The translations under genes were made by a program, and so were the position numbers. From contig VYCF01000024.1 of the NCBI GenBank assembly GCA_009844085.1, forward strand, positions 186,001 through 250,000: a DNA stretch of 64,000 bases. The letters are read 5' to 3'. Below are positions 54,294 through 62,491 of this stretch, piece by piece (position 1 is the first letter of the stretch; every line of letters starts with the position of its first letter). Below the pieces are notes generated by a model. The model did no database searches and was not told the origin of the DNA. It was given only the letters and a program-made list of their open reading frames with translations. The stretch comes from Gammaproteobacteria bacterium (lineage in GTDB: Bacteria > Pseudomonadota > Gammaproteobacteria > Pseudomonadales > Pseudohongiellaceae).

Positions 54294-55322
54294 TTACCTT
54301 ACGGTAAAAGCTGGATGATTTGATGAAGGCTGGGCATACGCATCACTTATTAAGCTATTGACTGCTACAGCCAAATCTACGCCATGACTTCTTGTGTTAT
54401 CTGTTACAATTTTCTTAGCACCGGTCGCTCTTATGTATTCAATCGTACCTTCAAAATCAGCGTGGTTGGTTAGCGCTACTCCGAAGGCCTTCTCAGAATA
54501 CTCAACAACTGGATTGTCAGGCTTCGTCATGAAAGCACTACAGGAAATGCTAGTTCCTTCAATGAGCTCGTTTCGGAATCCATCGCCTTTAGCGTAGAGT
54601 CGAACATATGACTTACCATTTAGGGCAACTCGCCCTTTTTCTGAATCAGTACTGGTGACAGACCCTAAAGCGAAGCCATTAGCCTGATACACTGAAATTT
54701 CACTGATTAGTCTCTTGCTTCCCAAGATTGGAACCCCAATGTTGGCGGACAATATATGTAGAACCCGCTCTATAGTCCCTCTATGGGCATGAATATGTAC
54801 GGAACCATGACGAAGTCTTTGACTAACGATTTCGAGTAGACAACTTTCGGCCTCTCCTTGTGAGTACTTGCGGATGCTCGCTGAGCTCCCATAAGTACTA
54901 TCTACGACAAGTTCATCGACTTGAATCACATCGTTTATAGGCCATGAGAAATCCCCAGAATACCCACAACGAAGTCCGTCCGGGTATTCCACTACAACTT
55001 GGGTGGAACCCAGCATATGTCCTGATCTAACGAATGTGAGCTTTGTTCCATCCTCCAATTCTTTCTCTTCGCCCCAACCGAGTGAAATTATATTATCTCG
55101 ATATTCAATGTCGGCGTTCAGTTCTGCTATCAGGAGCGCCTTGGTTTCCCTACTCATGAAAATATCTTGCAGGCCTTTGCTTCTGTTAAAATCTCCCATG
55201 TGATCGTCATGGATGTGTGTCTGTACGCGAAAATCAAAGCCTTCTGCGTAACCGTCACAAACCAGATTAGTTCCAAGGCGTACGGCGCCATTGTCAAATA
55301 CGTCAACTCTCAGATGATCCAT
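54294..55322 (-). CDS. Beta-CASP metallo-beta-lactamase-fold nuclease
   Basis: The 342-aa protein has the metal motif HIHDDH (36-41), His102 in SGHMLGS, Asp124 in SGDFSW, the CPSF-like DSTYGS (141-146) and a late motif NHADF (His287). These are hallmarks of beta-CASP nucleases that process RNA or DNA ends (CPSF73/SNM1-related). The beta-CASP insert is short. It is the last gene of the operon; its start overlaps the preceding gene by 20 bp and has GGAGA upstream. Whether the substrate is DNA or RNA is unknown. Confidence 0.8.
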   Translation of the reverse strand: MDHLRVDVFDNGAVRLGTNLVCDGYAEGFDFRVQTHIHDDHMGDFNRSKGLQDIFMSRETKALLIAELNADIEYRDNIISLGWGEEKELEDGTKLTFVRSGHMLGSTQVVVEYPDGLRCGYSGDFSWPINDVIQVDELVVDSTYGSSASIRKYSQGEAESCLLEIVSQRLRHGSVHIHAHRGTIERVLHILSANIGVPILGSKRLISEISVYQANGFALGSVTSTDSEKGRVALNGKSYVRLYAKGDGFRNELIEGTSISCSAFMTKPDNPVVEYSEKAFGVALTNHADFEGTIEYIRATGAKKIVTDNTRSHGVDLAVAVNSLISDAYAQPSSNHPAFTVR

Positions 55323-56025
55323 TCTCCAATGCCTTTGCTACGAGCGCTCTGATCCTTGCCTCTATATTTTCTTTACCAATTTCTAACATTGAGGCATTAA
55401 AGTCCTCGTTACCCACAAGCGTAAATAGCTTAGGGCCGAGACGACCGGTCGCACTTCTAATTCCTAAATTTACTATTGCGGAAGTCAAAATTGAATCTCT
55501 GGCAGATTGGGTCTTCTGTGCCAAAATCGATTCGCTTTCTGTAGACATCGATCCAACAAACACAAACCGCTTTGTGACCTGTTTCCGCATACCAAGCACT
55601 TCATTTAAACATTCACGGATGGTCTTTTCTGATCGATTTCGGAGTTGCGCTATTTGCCGGACTTCTTTACTTGTTAGTCCGTCTGACATTATAGCCTCAG
55701 CGACAATGCGTTGCTCCTTATCATCATTTAGTTTTGTTAGCTCGAACGCAGCTGTGAATCCTAGAAAACTCTTATCCGCACCCCATCCTACTAAATGTCG
55801 TAAATCTTCCGGAAGATTGAGGATGGTTAAGAATCTACCTATATGCCCAACACCGTCGAGTTGGATAGCTTTAGCACAGTCTTGGAGGGACATACCTTCC
55901 GAGCGAGCCTTTTGCAGAAGTTCTCCCACTTCAATTGGTGATAGAGGGCGCCCCTTCTTGTGTGTCCCATATCCGAGAGACATACGAAGGCGACCAAGTT
56001 CCAATGCATTTAGCCCAGCAAGCAT
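55303..56025 (-). CDS. ParB-like HTH protein lacking the ParB/sulfiredoxin nuclease domain
   Basis: The 240-aa protein resembles the central HTH part of ParB/Spo0J: LSPIEVGELLQKARSEGMSL, a helix-turn-helix (about 45-72), and NLPEDLRHLVGWG, followed by a second helical region to about 150. The N-terminal part that binds CTP in ParB is missing. The last 90 residues are unassigned. It follows the canonical parB by 3 bp and probably acts with it as a DNA-binding partner. The genes are not near-identical duplicates. Confidence 0.6.
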   Translation of the reverse strand: MLAGLNALELGRLRMSLGYGTHKKGRPLSPIEVGELLQKARSEGMSLQDCAKAIQLDGVGHIGRFLTILNLPEDLRHLVGWGADKSFLGFTAAFELTKLNDDKEQRIVAEAIMSDGLTSKEVRQIAQLRNRSEKTIRECLNEVLGMRKQVTKRFVFVGSMSTESESILAQKTQSARDSILTSAIVNLGIRSATGRLGPKLFTLVGNEDFNASMLEIGKENIEARIRALVAKALENGSSES

Positions 56026-56028
56026 ACT

Positions 56029-56856
56029 TTAACCACCTTCCAAGGCTCCACGATCAACTAAGGCTTCTTCGATTAGCAGGGCCACTGTTTCATCCTGATT
56101 CGCCCCTTCTTCCTTGGCCACTTGCTGAATAGCCGCATGAACGTTTTGAGTAACGGTTGCAATCACTTGGACTACCTTTGATCCTGTTTTTGCTTGTTCA
56201 ATGACTTCATCAACATTACGATCGGGGTTGTCCTTAATTGCTTCAATTACTTTTTTCCGTTGGACTCCGCTCATAGGGGCTGTCTCCTTGGCTAGTTGAA
56301 CAGCAACCTCCGGGTTAACAACCCCTTCGTCATCGCTCGCAGCATCTTGTGCCTTTACCGCCACATTTACATCAACGACACCCTCATCAACCAGATCTTT
56401 CAGATCTTTGATCAGCCTGGGATACTTAATGTATTCGGAGACCTTGCTTCTTGGCAGACCGGTGGTTTCTACCACTTCTTTGACAGTCCCATAAAAATTG
56501 TATAAGACATTCACCCCATCCTTCAGTTCCTTTCCAGTAAGCTGCCGTCGAATCAAGTTTTCTGTTATGGAGATGGCCTTCGCTTGTCCCTCGTCGACCC
56601 GCTCATCCAGTACAGCTGCGGAAATTTTTTCCTTCCCCAAGTGTTTATGGGCCAAAAAACGTCTTTGCCCAGTTAGAATCTCCCACTTACCTTCCTCACG
56701 GGCTTGGCAAACGACGATGGGTTGCAACAGACCTTGAATTTCAATGCTTCTTGCTAACTCATCTATCTCTTGTCCAGTGTTTTGCGTACGAACTTGCCCC
56801 TTGCCGATAACCATATCATCCAAGGGAATTTCACGATACTCCACGATTTTTGCCAT
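56029..56856 (-). CDS. ParB/Spo0J-family protein
   Basis: The 275-aa protein has the ParB N-terminal fold (MAKIVEYREIPLDDMVIG), the nucleotide-binding motif LTGQRRFLAHKHLG (61-74) and ITENLIRRQLT (97-107), then an HTH domain (about 110-155, with VVETTGLPRSKVSEYI). No ParA accompanies it, so plasmid partition is unlikely. In this operon it may be a site-specific DNA-loading clamp or nuclease component. It is 4 bp downstream of the SNF2 gene. Confidence 0.85.
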   Translation of the reverse strand: MAKIVEYREIPLDDMVIGKGQVRTQNTGQEIDELARSIEIQGLLQPIVVCQAREEGKWEILTGQRRFLAHKHLGKEKISAAVLDERVDEGQAKAISITENLIRRQLTGKELKDGVNVLYNFYGTVKEVVETTGLPRSKVSEYIKYPRLIKDLKDLVDEGVVDVNVAVKAQDAASDDEGVVNPEVAVQLAKETAPMSGVQRKKVIEAIKDNPDRNVDEVIEQAKTGSKVVQVIATVTQNVHAAIQQVAKEEGANQDETVALLIEEALVDRGALEGG

Positions 56857-56860
56857 TTCC

Positions 56861-58252
56861 TTAATTTTCCTCCTGCCTTTCTGTAGTTGAATTCATGCCA
56901 CTTTCGGAAAGTTCGAGAATATACATCAATTCCTTTACGGAGAAACCGCGAGAAGCGGTTTCCACGGATTCGACAATATCGCTGAACATTTCCTCTTTGC
57001 TACCCAAAATGCTAGCTATACGTTCTTCGATCGTATCAACAACCAAAAATCGAACAACATGAAGCGGATCTTCCCGATCAAACCTATGTGCTCGGTAAAT
57101 CGCTTGCATCTCGACAGCTGGGTTCCACCATCTGTCAAACATTACAACGTGCGTCGCCTCTCCCAGATTCAATCCCACGCCACCGGCCCTCAACGATATG
57201 AACAGGATTCGGGGTGACCTGCCAGTTTTGAAGCTCTCTATGGCATTCTGCCGCTCATCAATCGACATTGAGCCCGTTATGAAATCGCAAGGAATGCTAA
57301 TCTGCTGAGAAAGCCATTTCAAGGTCTCGACGAACTGCGAAAAAACCAGCACTCGAGCGTTTGCCCCCATGCCCTCGCAAAGCTCCTTCAAAGCATCCAG
57401 TTTGGACGATTTATTGGTCTCGGAGTCAAAATTGCACACAATCTTAAGGCGAGTTATCAACCCAAGCAATACAGCCGCAGGGCTCTCGGCGTCTGTACCG
57501 ACGGCATTCTTTCGCTCCATCCATAGTTGATCGTAGGCAACTTTTTGTGAAGATAGTAACTCTAGCTTCATGTCCTGAATGATGACAGGAGGAAGTTCCC
57601 CTCTGACCTCACGTTTCCTTCTACGCAGCATCATTGAACTTAGCATGGACGAAAGTTGCGTACTTGAGAGGTCCGTTGGTAAGGATGGATTCAGAAATCC
57701 AAGAATTGAGGCCACATCCTCCGCGTCGTTCTCTAGGGGAGTGGCAGATAGGGCCCAAGAGTGCTTTCGAGGGAGTAATCGACAGGCTAACGATGTTCGG
57801 GAGTACTTGTTCTTTATGCGCTGGGCTTCGTCAAGAATTACTATGTCAAACGTGTTGGCTGGAATCCGGTCAAGACCGTCTTTTCTGATTTGTTCATAGG
57901 AGCCAACCAAAACTGGAACAGGGAGCATGTATAGAGCTTCGCGATCACTGATAGTTCCTTGCAGGCGTCGAACCGCGAGTGATGGAGCCCATATGTCCAG
58001 TTCCGCCATCCAATTGGTAATCAGCGATGCAGGGGCAACGATGAGTGAACGCCTGATATCATTTTTTGCGTTCAACAAGAGGGCCAGGGCAACTGAGGCC
58101 TGGACCGTCTTACCCAAGCCCATTTCGTCAGCAAGCAGCGCTGCACTTGAACGAAAGAGGAAGGAAACGCCTTCCCATTGGTAGTCGTGTAACCTACTCG
58201 GGACACCGAGCATGTCCTCAGCGTGGTGTCGAAGTTCCAATATCTCGTTCAT
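56861..58252 (-). CDS. Minimal SNF2-family DNA translocase/helicase
   Basis: The 463-aa protein contains little beyond the two RecA-like lobes: motif I DEMGLGKT (42-49), motif II DEAQ, motif III SATPLEN, motif V SLRAGGVGLNL and motif VI IYRAHRFDR. No extra nuclease or zinc domain is present. SNF2 proteins translocate on duplex DNA and occur in many restriction and defence systems. It is 21 bp downstream of the DUF262 gene and 4 bp before parB. Confidence 0.9.
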   Translation of the reverse strand: MNEILELRHHAEDMLGVPSRLHDYQWEGVSFLFRSSAALLADEMGLGKTVQASVALALLLNAKNDIRRSLIVAPASLITNWMAELDIWAPSLAVRRLQGTISDREALYMLPVPVLVGSYEQIRKDGLDRIPANTFDIVILDEAQRIKNKYSRTSLACRLLPRKHSWALSATPLENDAEDVASILGFLNPSLPTDLSSTQLSSMLSSMMLRRRKREVRGELPPVIIQDMKLELLSSQKVAYDQLWMERKNAVGTDAESPAAVLLGLITRLKIVCNFDSETNKSSKLDALKELCEGMGANARVLVFSQFVETLKWLSQQISIPCDFITGSMSIDERQNAIESFKTGRSPRILFISLRAGGVGLNLGEATHVVMFDRWWNPAVEMQAIYRAHRFDREDPLHVVRFLVVDTIEERIASILGSKEEMFSDIVESVETASRGFSVKELMYILELSESGMNSTTERQEEN

Positions 58253-58273
58253 CCGACTCGGCTCTGTTGGTAG

Positions 58274-60040
58274 CTACGCTTTACCTGGGGAAAATTGCCA
58301 CACTGATGCAGCCTCCTTTGCAAGTGCCTTGGATCTCTTCTCGATGACCTTTGGTGTCCATTCCTCGTGGCTCTCAGCGACTGTTCTGGGCATCTGTAAC
58401 GTACTATTCTCGTACAACTGCGCTTTGGCCTGAAAACTTTTGTTAAATTCTTCGCTGGATCGATTTTCCCTTCTAGTCAGAATCACCATATTGCCGGTGC
58501 GATAGATGCATTCCTTTGCGCTTTCCTCCGAAAATGCCTTCCAATCAGACCAGTATTGATCGGATTGCGGCAGTACATGCTCAACAGTGCAGTGATCTCG
58601 CCTCAAAATCTCAGAACCAACCTGAAGTTTGGAGTTAATGCCAAATAAGAATCGTAGTGCTTTGGCATTGGTGCGTATTTCCATGTCTGTCATTCGGCGG
58701 ATAAATCTTGCATTGTCAATCACTTCATATTCGTCCGTTCCAGCTAGCTCCTCATAGATATCGAGCGATTGCAAATCAGTTCCCTTGAAAACATCCATGG
58801 CAAAATTAGAAAACGCTGCTTCGAATTTGGAGGGTTCAAACTTGGAAGCCACGAAAGTGGTCCTCATCACGAATGAAGTGAGATTTTTTAGGCTACGAGC
58901 CACCACCAAGCCAACCTTACGTTTCGCCTCTTTATCCTTTTCTTCAAGGAATCGATGCAACAGAGCGAACACCAAGGGTTGAGTCACCTTATAGTCCTTG
59001 AGCTCGCTGAGCAAAACAGTAACGTCTCTATAGCCGGTGGTCTTGGGAAGGTTCGTATTTATTACCGCATCCGGTCTCGAAGACGTAAGTGTCCGAAACA
59101 GTTGCATGCTCTCTTGCTTACCCAGTCCGGCGATGAGTCGGTATACGTAGCTCGATGGATCATTTTGTCCAGCAGCTCTTTCTACTTTTTGTCTGGCTTC
59201 TCTATAGAACCTGTTCTTCTGTAGATATCCATACTTGCATTGCAAATAGCATCGGAAATATTCCTGCACATTGCTTGGCCCTAAAACTACGGCTGGCGAC
59301 TCTAGTCTTTCATGGACAGTCTCCCGGCGGTTAGGGTCGTACTGGTCAGAAAAATACGAATACAATCGATTACGGATCAAATCGACATCGTCTAGGGGTT
59401 TGCCGCGGGCATTCAGTGATTCGAATACTGAATTCGCATCCACATCACCGGGCACTTCGAGCATCGACACCTCAACATTTTGCATAACAAAATCTGAAAA
59501 GCTCTCGATTGTTCGTCGATCCATTGCTCCTACGAACATATCGATTACATCCCACGCGGATGTGAGTGCCCCATTGGTTCCAATATCGTGACCTCGAATC
59601 AATTGCTGATATGTGGATTTGTTTCGCCTTGGAGGCTCAATTCTTGGCTTGTACTTGGCAGCGTCAGACAGCTTGAGTATGTGGTAATCAGGCTCGTCAA
59701 ACAAGGCACGTAGTCCACGTGTCTCTCTCGCACTATCTGGAGGCAGCATCTTTTCAAAACGACGGCAGAGGGCGGCGATCAGTAAAGACAGTGTTATGAG
59801 TCGTTGTTGTCCATCATTGATCCTTAGCGAAGGTGTCGAGTTCGACTTGACGAGCATTATCGAACCAACGAAATAACATGCTTTATCGGCCTCCGCCGCG
59901 TCGTGCAGGTCGGTCAGCAGTTCACCAACTTGCTCTACCTTCCAGTCATAGTAGCGCTGATGCCAAGGGACAGTGAAGCATCCCGAACACAGGACTTCTG
60001 ACACGAGGCGAACCTCGGATGTGATCTTTGTCTTGCTCAA
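58274..60040 (-). CDS. DUF262-DUF1524 protein (SspE/GmrSD-like nuclease architecture)
   Basis: The 588-aa protein has the DUF262 ParB-like signature VPWHQRYYDW (24-33) and NDGQQRLITL (75-84). The C-terminal DUF1524 HNH-like region runs from about 483 to 545 (VEHVLPQ, then GNMVILTRREN). This is the architecture of GmrSD type IV enzymes and of SspE, which senses phosphorothioate DNA. It lies 23 bp downstream of the DndC-like gene. I infer a modification-dependent or modification-inhibited nuclease. Confidence 0.82.
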   Translation of the reverse strand: MSKTKITSEVRLVSEVLCSGCFTVPWHQRYYDWKVEQVGELLTDLHDAAEADKACYFVGSIMLVKSNSTPSLRINDGQQRLITLSLLIAALCRRFEKMLPPDSARETRGLRALFDEPDYHILKLSDAAKYKPRIEPPRRNKSTYQQLIRGHDIGTNGALTSAWDVIDMFVGAMDRRTIESFSDFVMQNVEVSMLEVPGDVDANSVFESLNARGKPLDDVDLIRNRLYSYFSDQYDPNRRETVHERLESPAVVLGPSNVQEYFRCYLQCKYGYLQKNRFYREARQKVERAAGQNDPSSYVYRLIAGLGKQESMQLFRTLTSSRPDAVINTNLPKTTGYRDVTVLLSELKDYKVTQPLVFALLHRFLEEKDKEAKRKVGLVVARSLKNLTSFVMRTTFVASKFEPSKFEAAFSNFAMDVFKGTDLQSLDIYEELAGTDEYEVIDNARFIRRMTDMEIRTNAKALRFLFGINSKLQVGSEILRRDHCTVEHVLPQSDQYWSDWKAFSEESAKECIYRTGNMVILTRRENRSSEEFNKSFQAKAQLYENSTLQMPRTVAESHEEWTPKVIEKRSKALAKEAASVWQFSPGKA

Positions 60041-60063
60041 TGGATCGTCCTTGTCAACTGCAA

Positions 60064-61227
60064 TTAAACAACGGCTTCAAGGCTGCGATGCAATGCCTGG
60101 CGCGCATCTTCTTTGATCTCGTCTCTCCACCATACGTCTTCGATACAATCGATCTCGGCCGGCAGAATCAACTGCTCGCCTATCTCCGATTCCAGCTCCC
60201 TCAGCTTGTTGAGAATCAGCTTGCGAACTTCAAGTTTGAATGGTCCCAGGATTGGGCTCCCGTCCTCGCGATATTCGACATTTCCGTTTCGTCGCACAGG
60301 CAATCGATTTTCCTTGTCTTCCCTAAGTTCCAACAGCCACTCTCTAAAATCGAATAGTGCTTCCAATTTGTCGGTTTCACCGTGGCCGGAGTCTATCAGC
60401 CCTTTGAGGCTCCGGTCCTTCTGGACAACAGTACAGGTCCAGCAGCCAAATCGTGGCGACGTGCTGCCGCAGGAAGGAGCCTGTTCCTTCGTGACGACTA
60501 AAGGACACTCCCCTCCCCCCGCATTGCGATACAGGGTAATCAAGCGCCGATGGGTGCCCCCCCATGGTGGATTCCGTTGCATAAGCGTCATCCACACGTC
60601 GTTGTCTTCCAAGTCGGCCAGCGGCGCAAACATCTGGCAGCCCTCGACTAAACCTTGCGGATTCAATTTCTGGGCGGAAACACCTCGGTTGTTCATCGCG
60701 CGCCGGCGATTGTCCGACTCCGCGCGCCGCGTGCCGATCAGCAAAATGGCGCCGTTGAACTCCTGCGTGAGCCGAAGGATCAGCTTATTCGTCGGCGAGA
60801 TTTTCATCCGGTCGGTACACCAGCGAAAATTCCTGGTGGGCGGAATGTAGCCCCTCCCAATGACACTGACCCAGAAAGTCTGATCAATGCATGGCGTCGT
60901 AACTTCAGTTGAGATGGGGAGGCCCGATTTGCCCCCAGCGAGATCGATTTGGCGCAGCGAATTTCGGAGATGATTGATGACGAGCGGAGATTCCACCAGT
61001 GTATCGTTGCCTACCACCAGAACCTGGCGGCCTCTCTGCTTCAGCGGAAGCTCCGCGATGACCTCCCAGACCAGTTGTAGCAGCAGGGTAGAATCCTTGC
61101 CGCCCGAATACGCAACGATCCAAGGATAGCTATGAGCCTCCAGGTACTCGGACCGAATGACTCCTTTGATGTCCTCAAGGCGAGAGGGTAAGTCTGAGAT
61201 CGAAATGGGAACGGCTGGCTGTGTCAT
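60064..61227 (-). CDS. DndC-like PP-loop sulfurtransferase (PAPS-reductase fold, Fe-S)
   Basis: DndC/SspD proteins adenylate and help install sulfur in the DNA backbone. This 387-aa protein has the PP-loop SGGKDS (41-46), the DndC-type RWCTDRMK (Cys137), IGTRRAESDNRR (164-175) and candidate 4Fe-4S cysteines Cys241, Cys253, Cys262 and Cys265 (GCWTC). It is the first gene of the six-gene operon. No cysteine desulfurase or other Dnd/Ssp protein is in the window, so sulfur would have to come from a housekeeping IscS. It could instead modify a base or RNA. Confidence 0.85.
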   Translation of the reverse strand: MTQPAVPISISDLPSRLEDIKGVIRSEYLEAHSYPWIVAYSGGKDSTLLLQLVWEVIAELPLKQRGRQVLVVGNDTLVESPLVINHLRNSLRQIDLAGGKSGLPISTEVTTPCIDQTFWVSVIGRGYIPPTRNFRWCTDRMKISPTNKLILRLTQEFNGAILLIGTRRAESDNRRRAMNNRGVSAQKLNPQGLVEGCQMFAPLADLEDNDVWMTLMQRNPPWGGTHRRLITLYRNAGGGECPLVVTKEQAPSCGSTSPRFGCWTCTVVQKDRSLKGLIDSGHGETDKLEALFDFREWLLELREDKENRLPVRRNGNVEYREDGSPILGPFKLEVRKLILNKLRELESEIGEQLILPAEIDCIEDVWWRDEIKEDARQALHRSLEAVV

Positions 61228-61517
61228 ATCCTGTTGCGGCTCCTTTCCGCTAAATCCATGGAAACCCTGAGTGTGCGACCAAATGGTATACGCATATCTT
61301 CCGGTTAGCCATGAATCCAGAGAAAATAAATCGGCCCGCTTCTGGGAGTCTACATAACCCCGCGAAAGCTCGTCCGCTGCAACTCCGAATTGCTACCACC
61401 AACAGCATCTAGAAGGGTTATCGGCCTACACTCCGATTACTTCGATGACCCTGCGTACGGCAGGAAACTTTCAAAAACCGCCTACGCAACGTATTTCGAA
61501 ACCACGCAACGTGGGAT
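61228..61517. other. Intergenic region upstream of the DndC-like operon
   Basis: About 290 bp contain no gene I can support. On the minus strand a weak TATACC box occurs near 61286-61291, but no good -35 accompanies it. ACGCAACGT occurs twice (around 61485-61512), the second copy within a small hairpin CCACG-CAA-CGTGG. No integrase, attachment-site repeat or phage gene is visible. Confidence 0.4.
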
Positions 61518-61655
61518 CTGCACAATGTGAGTCGCCGTCGGGCTGTGGAGGGTGCAGCGGGCGTGCGAGGCAGGGATGCCGAGCCCGAAGCCTACAGGGA
61601 CGTATTTACGGCGTCCGCTGCACCCTCCACAGCCCGACGGTGACGGATCGGAGCC
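61518..61655 (+). repeat. Hairpin repeat, copy C
   Basis: This 138-bp element has perfect 26-bp inverted arms (61535-61560 with 61615-61640) around a 54-bp core containing TACAGGGACGTATT. The core is almost identical to that of copy A, and the flanks match copy B. The arms are unrelated in sequence to both except for the innermost few bases (AGCGG/CCGCT). It lies between the accessory operon and tRNA-Lys. Confidence 0.88.
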
Positions 61656-61678
61656 ACAAATCGTCAAGAAAAGGGAAG

Positions 61679-61754
61679 TGGTGGGTCGTATAGGATTCGA
61701 ACCTATGACCAAAAGGTTAAAAGCCTTCTGCTCTACCAACTGAGCTAACGACCC
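61679..61754 (-). tRNA. tRNA-Lys (anticodon TTT)
   Basis: A 76-nt cloverleaf with acceptor GGGTCGT/ACGACCC, D-arm TTAGCTCAGTTGGTAGAGC, anticodon loop CTTTTAA, T-arm ATAGGTTCGAATCCTAT, discriminator A and an encoded CCA. It lies 36 bp downstream of queC on the same strand. It is the right-hand boundary of the accessory block, but I found no copy of its 3' end at the other boundary. Confidence 0.97.
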
Positions 61755-61790
61755 GCGGAGGGCGCAATCTTACTACCAAATCAGAAAAAC

Positions 61791-62468
61791 TCAAGCCGGG
61801 CGATAGCGTGTCGGATCCGCGATGCCGGCTGCCGCGAAGCCCTCGCGGCGCAGCCGGCAACTGTCGCATTGACCGCAGGCCAGGCCCTGCTCGTCGGCCT
61901 GATAGCAAGACAGCGTGTCGGCGTAATCCACCCCGAGTTCCGTTCCGGCGCGAATGATCTCCGCCTTGCTCATGTGAATCAGCGGCGCTTCCAGGGTGAT
62001 CTTCCTGCCTTCGACGCCGGCCTTGGTGGCGACATCCACGAGTTGCTGGAACGCCTCGATGTATTCGGGCCTGCAGTCGGGGTAGCCCGAATAGTCAAGG
62101 GCGTTTACGCCGATGAAAATGGCGCCGGCGCCGATGACTTCGGCCCAGGCGAGCGCGTTGGAAAGAAAGATCGTGTTGCGGGCGGGTACGTAGGTTGCCG
62201 GGATTCCTTCACTGGGCGACTCGGGAACCCTGATATTGCTGTCGGTCAGGGCCGAGCCGCCGAACTGTCCGAGCGGCAGCTTGAGCACGCGATGCTCGAC
62301 GACTTCCTGATTCCGCGCCTGCCGCCTGGCCGACTCGACCTCGGCCGCCGAGCGTTGGCCGTAATCGAAACTGAGCGCGTGACAGCGGTAACCGCGCTTT
62401 GCCGCAATAGCCAGGCAAGTCGCCGAATCGAGTCCGCCGGAGAGCAGCACTACCGCCGATTGCCGCAT
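61791..62468 (-). CDS. queC: 7-cyano-7-deazaguanine synthase QueC
   Basis: QueC converts carboxydeazaguanine to preQ0 using ATP and ammonia. The 225-aa protein has the PP-loop SGGLDS (10-15), [12 protein letters not shown], and the zinc cysteines in [20 protein letters not shown]. It follows queE (23-bp gap) and precedes tRNA-Lys. Confidence 0.96.
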   Translation of the reverse strand: MRQSAVVLLSGGLDSATCLAIAAKRGYRCHALSFDYGQRSAAEVESARRQARNQEVVEHRVLKLPLGQFGGSALTDSNIRVPESPSEGIPATYVPARNTIFLSNALAWAEVIGAGAIFIGVNALDYSGYPDCRPEYIEAFQQLVDVATKAGVEGRKITLEAPLIHMSKAEIIRAGTELGVDYADTLSCYQADEQGLACGQCDSCRLRREGFAAAGIADPTRYRPA

Positions 62469-62491
62469 CGGATATCCTCCCTTGCCCCGGC

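Noticed and set aside
56029-56856. Plasmid or phage partition locus because of ParB
   Set aside because: No ParA, replication gene, integrase or phage structural gene is present, and parB is embedded in a tight operon with nuclease and sulfurtransferase genes.
54294-61227. Reading the accessory genes as a complete Dnd, Ssp or BREX type 4 system
   Set aside because: DndD/E/B/FGH, SspA/B/C and PglZ/BrxC/BrxL are all absent; only the DndC- and SspE-like members are shared.
53600-61754. Integrative element attached at tRNA-Lys
   Set aside because: I looked for a second copy of the tRNA 3' end near the left boundary and for an integrase and found neither.
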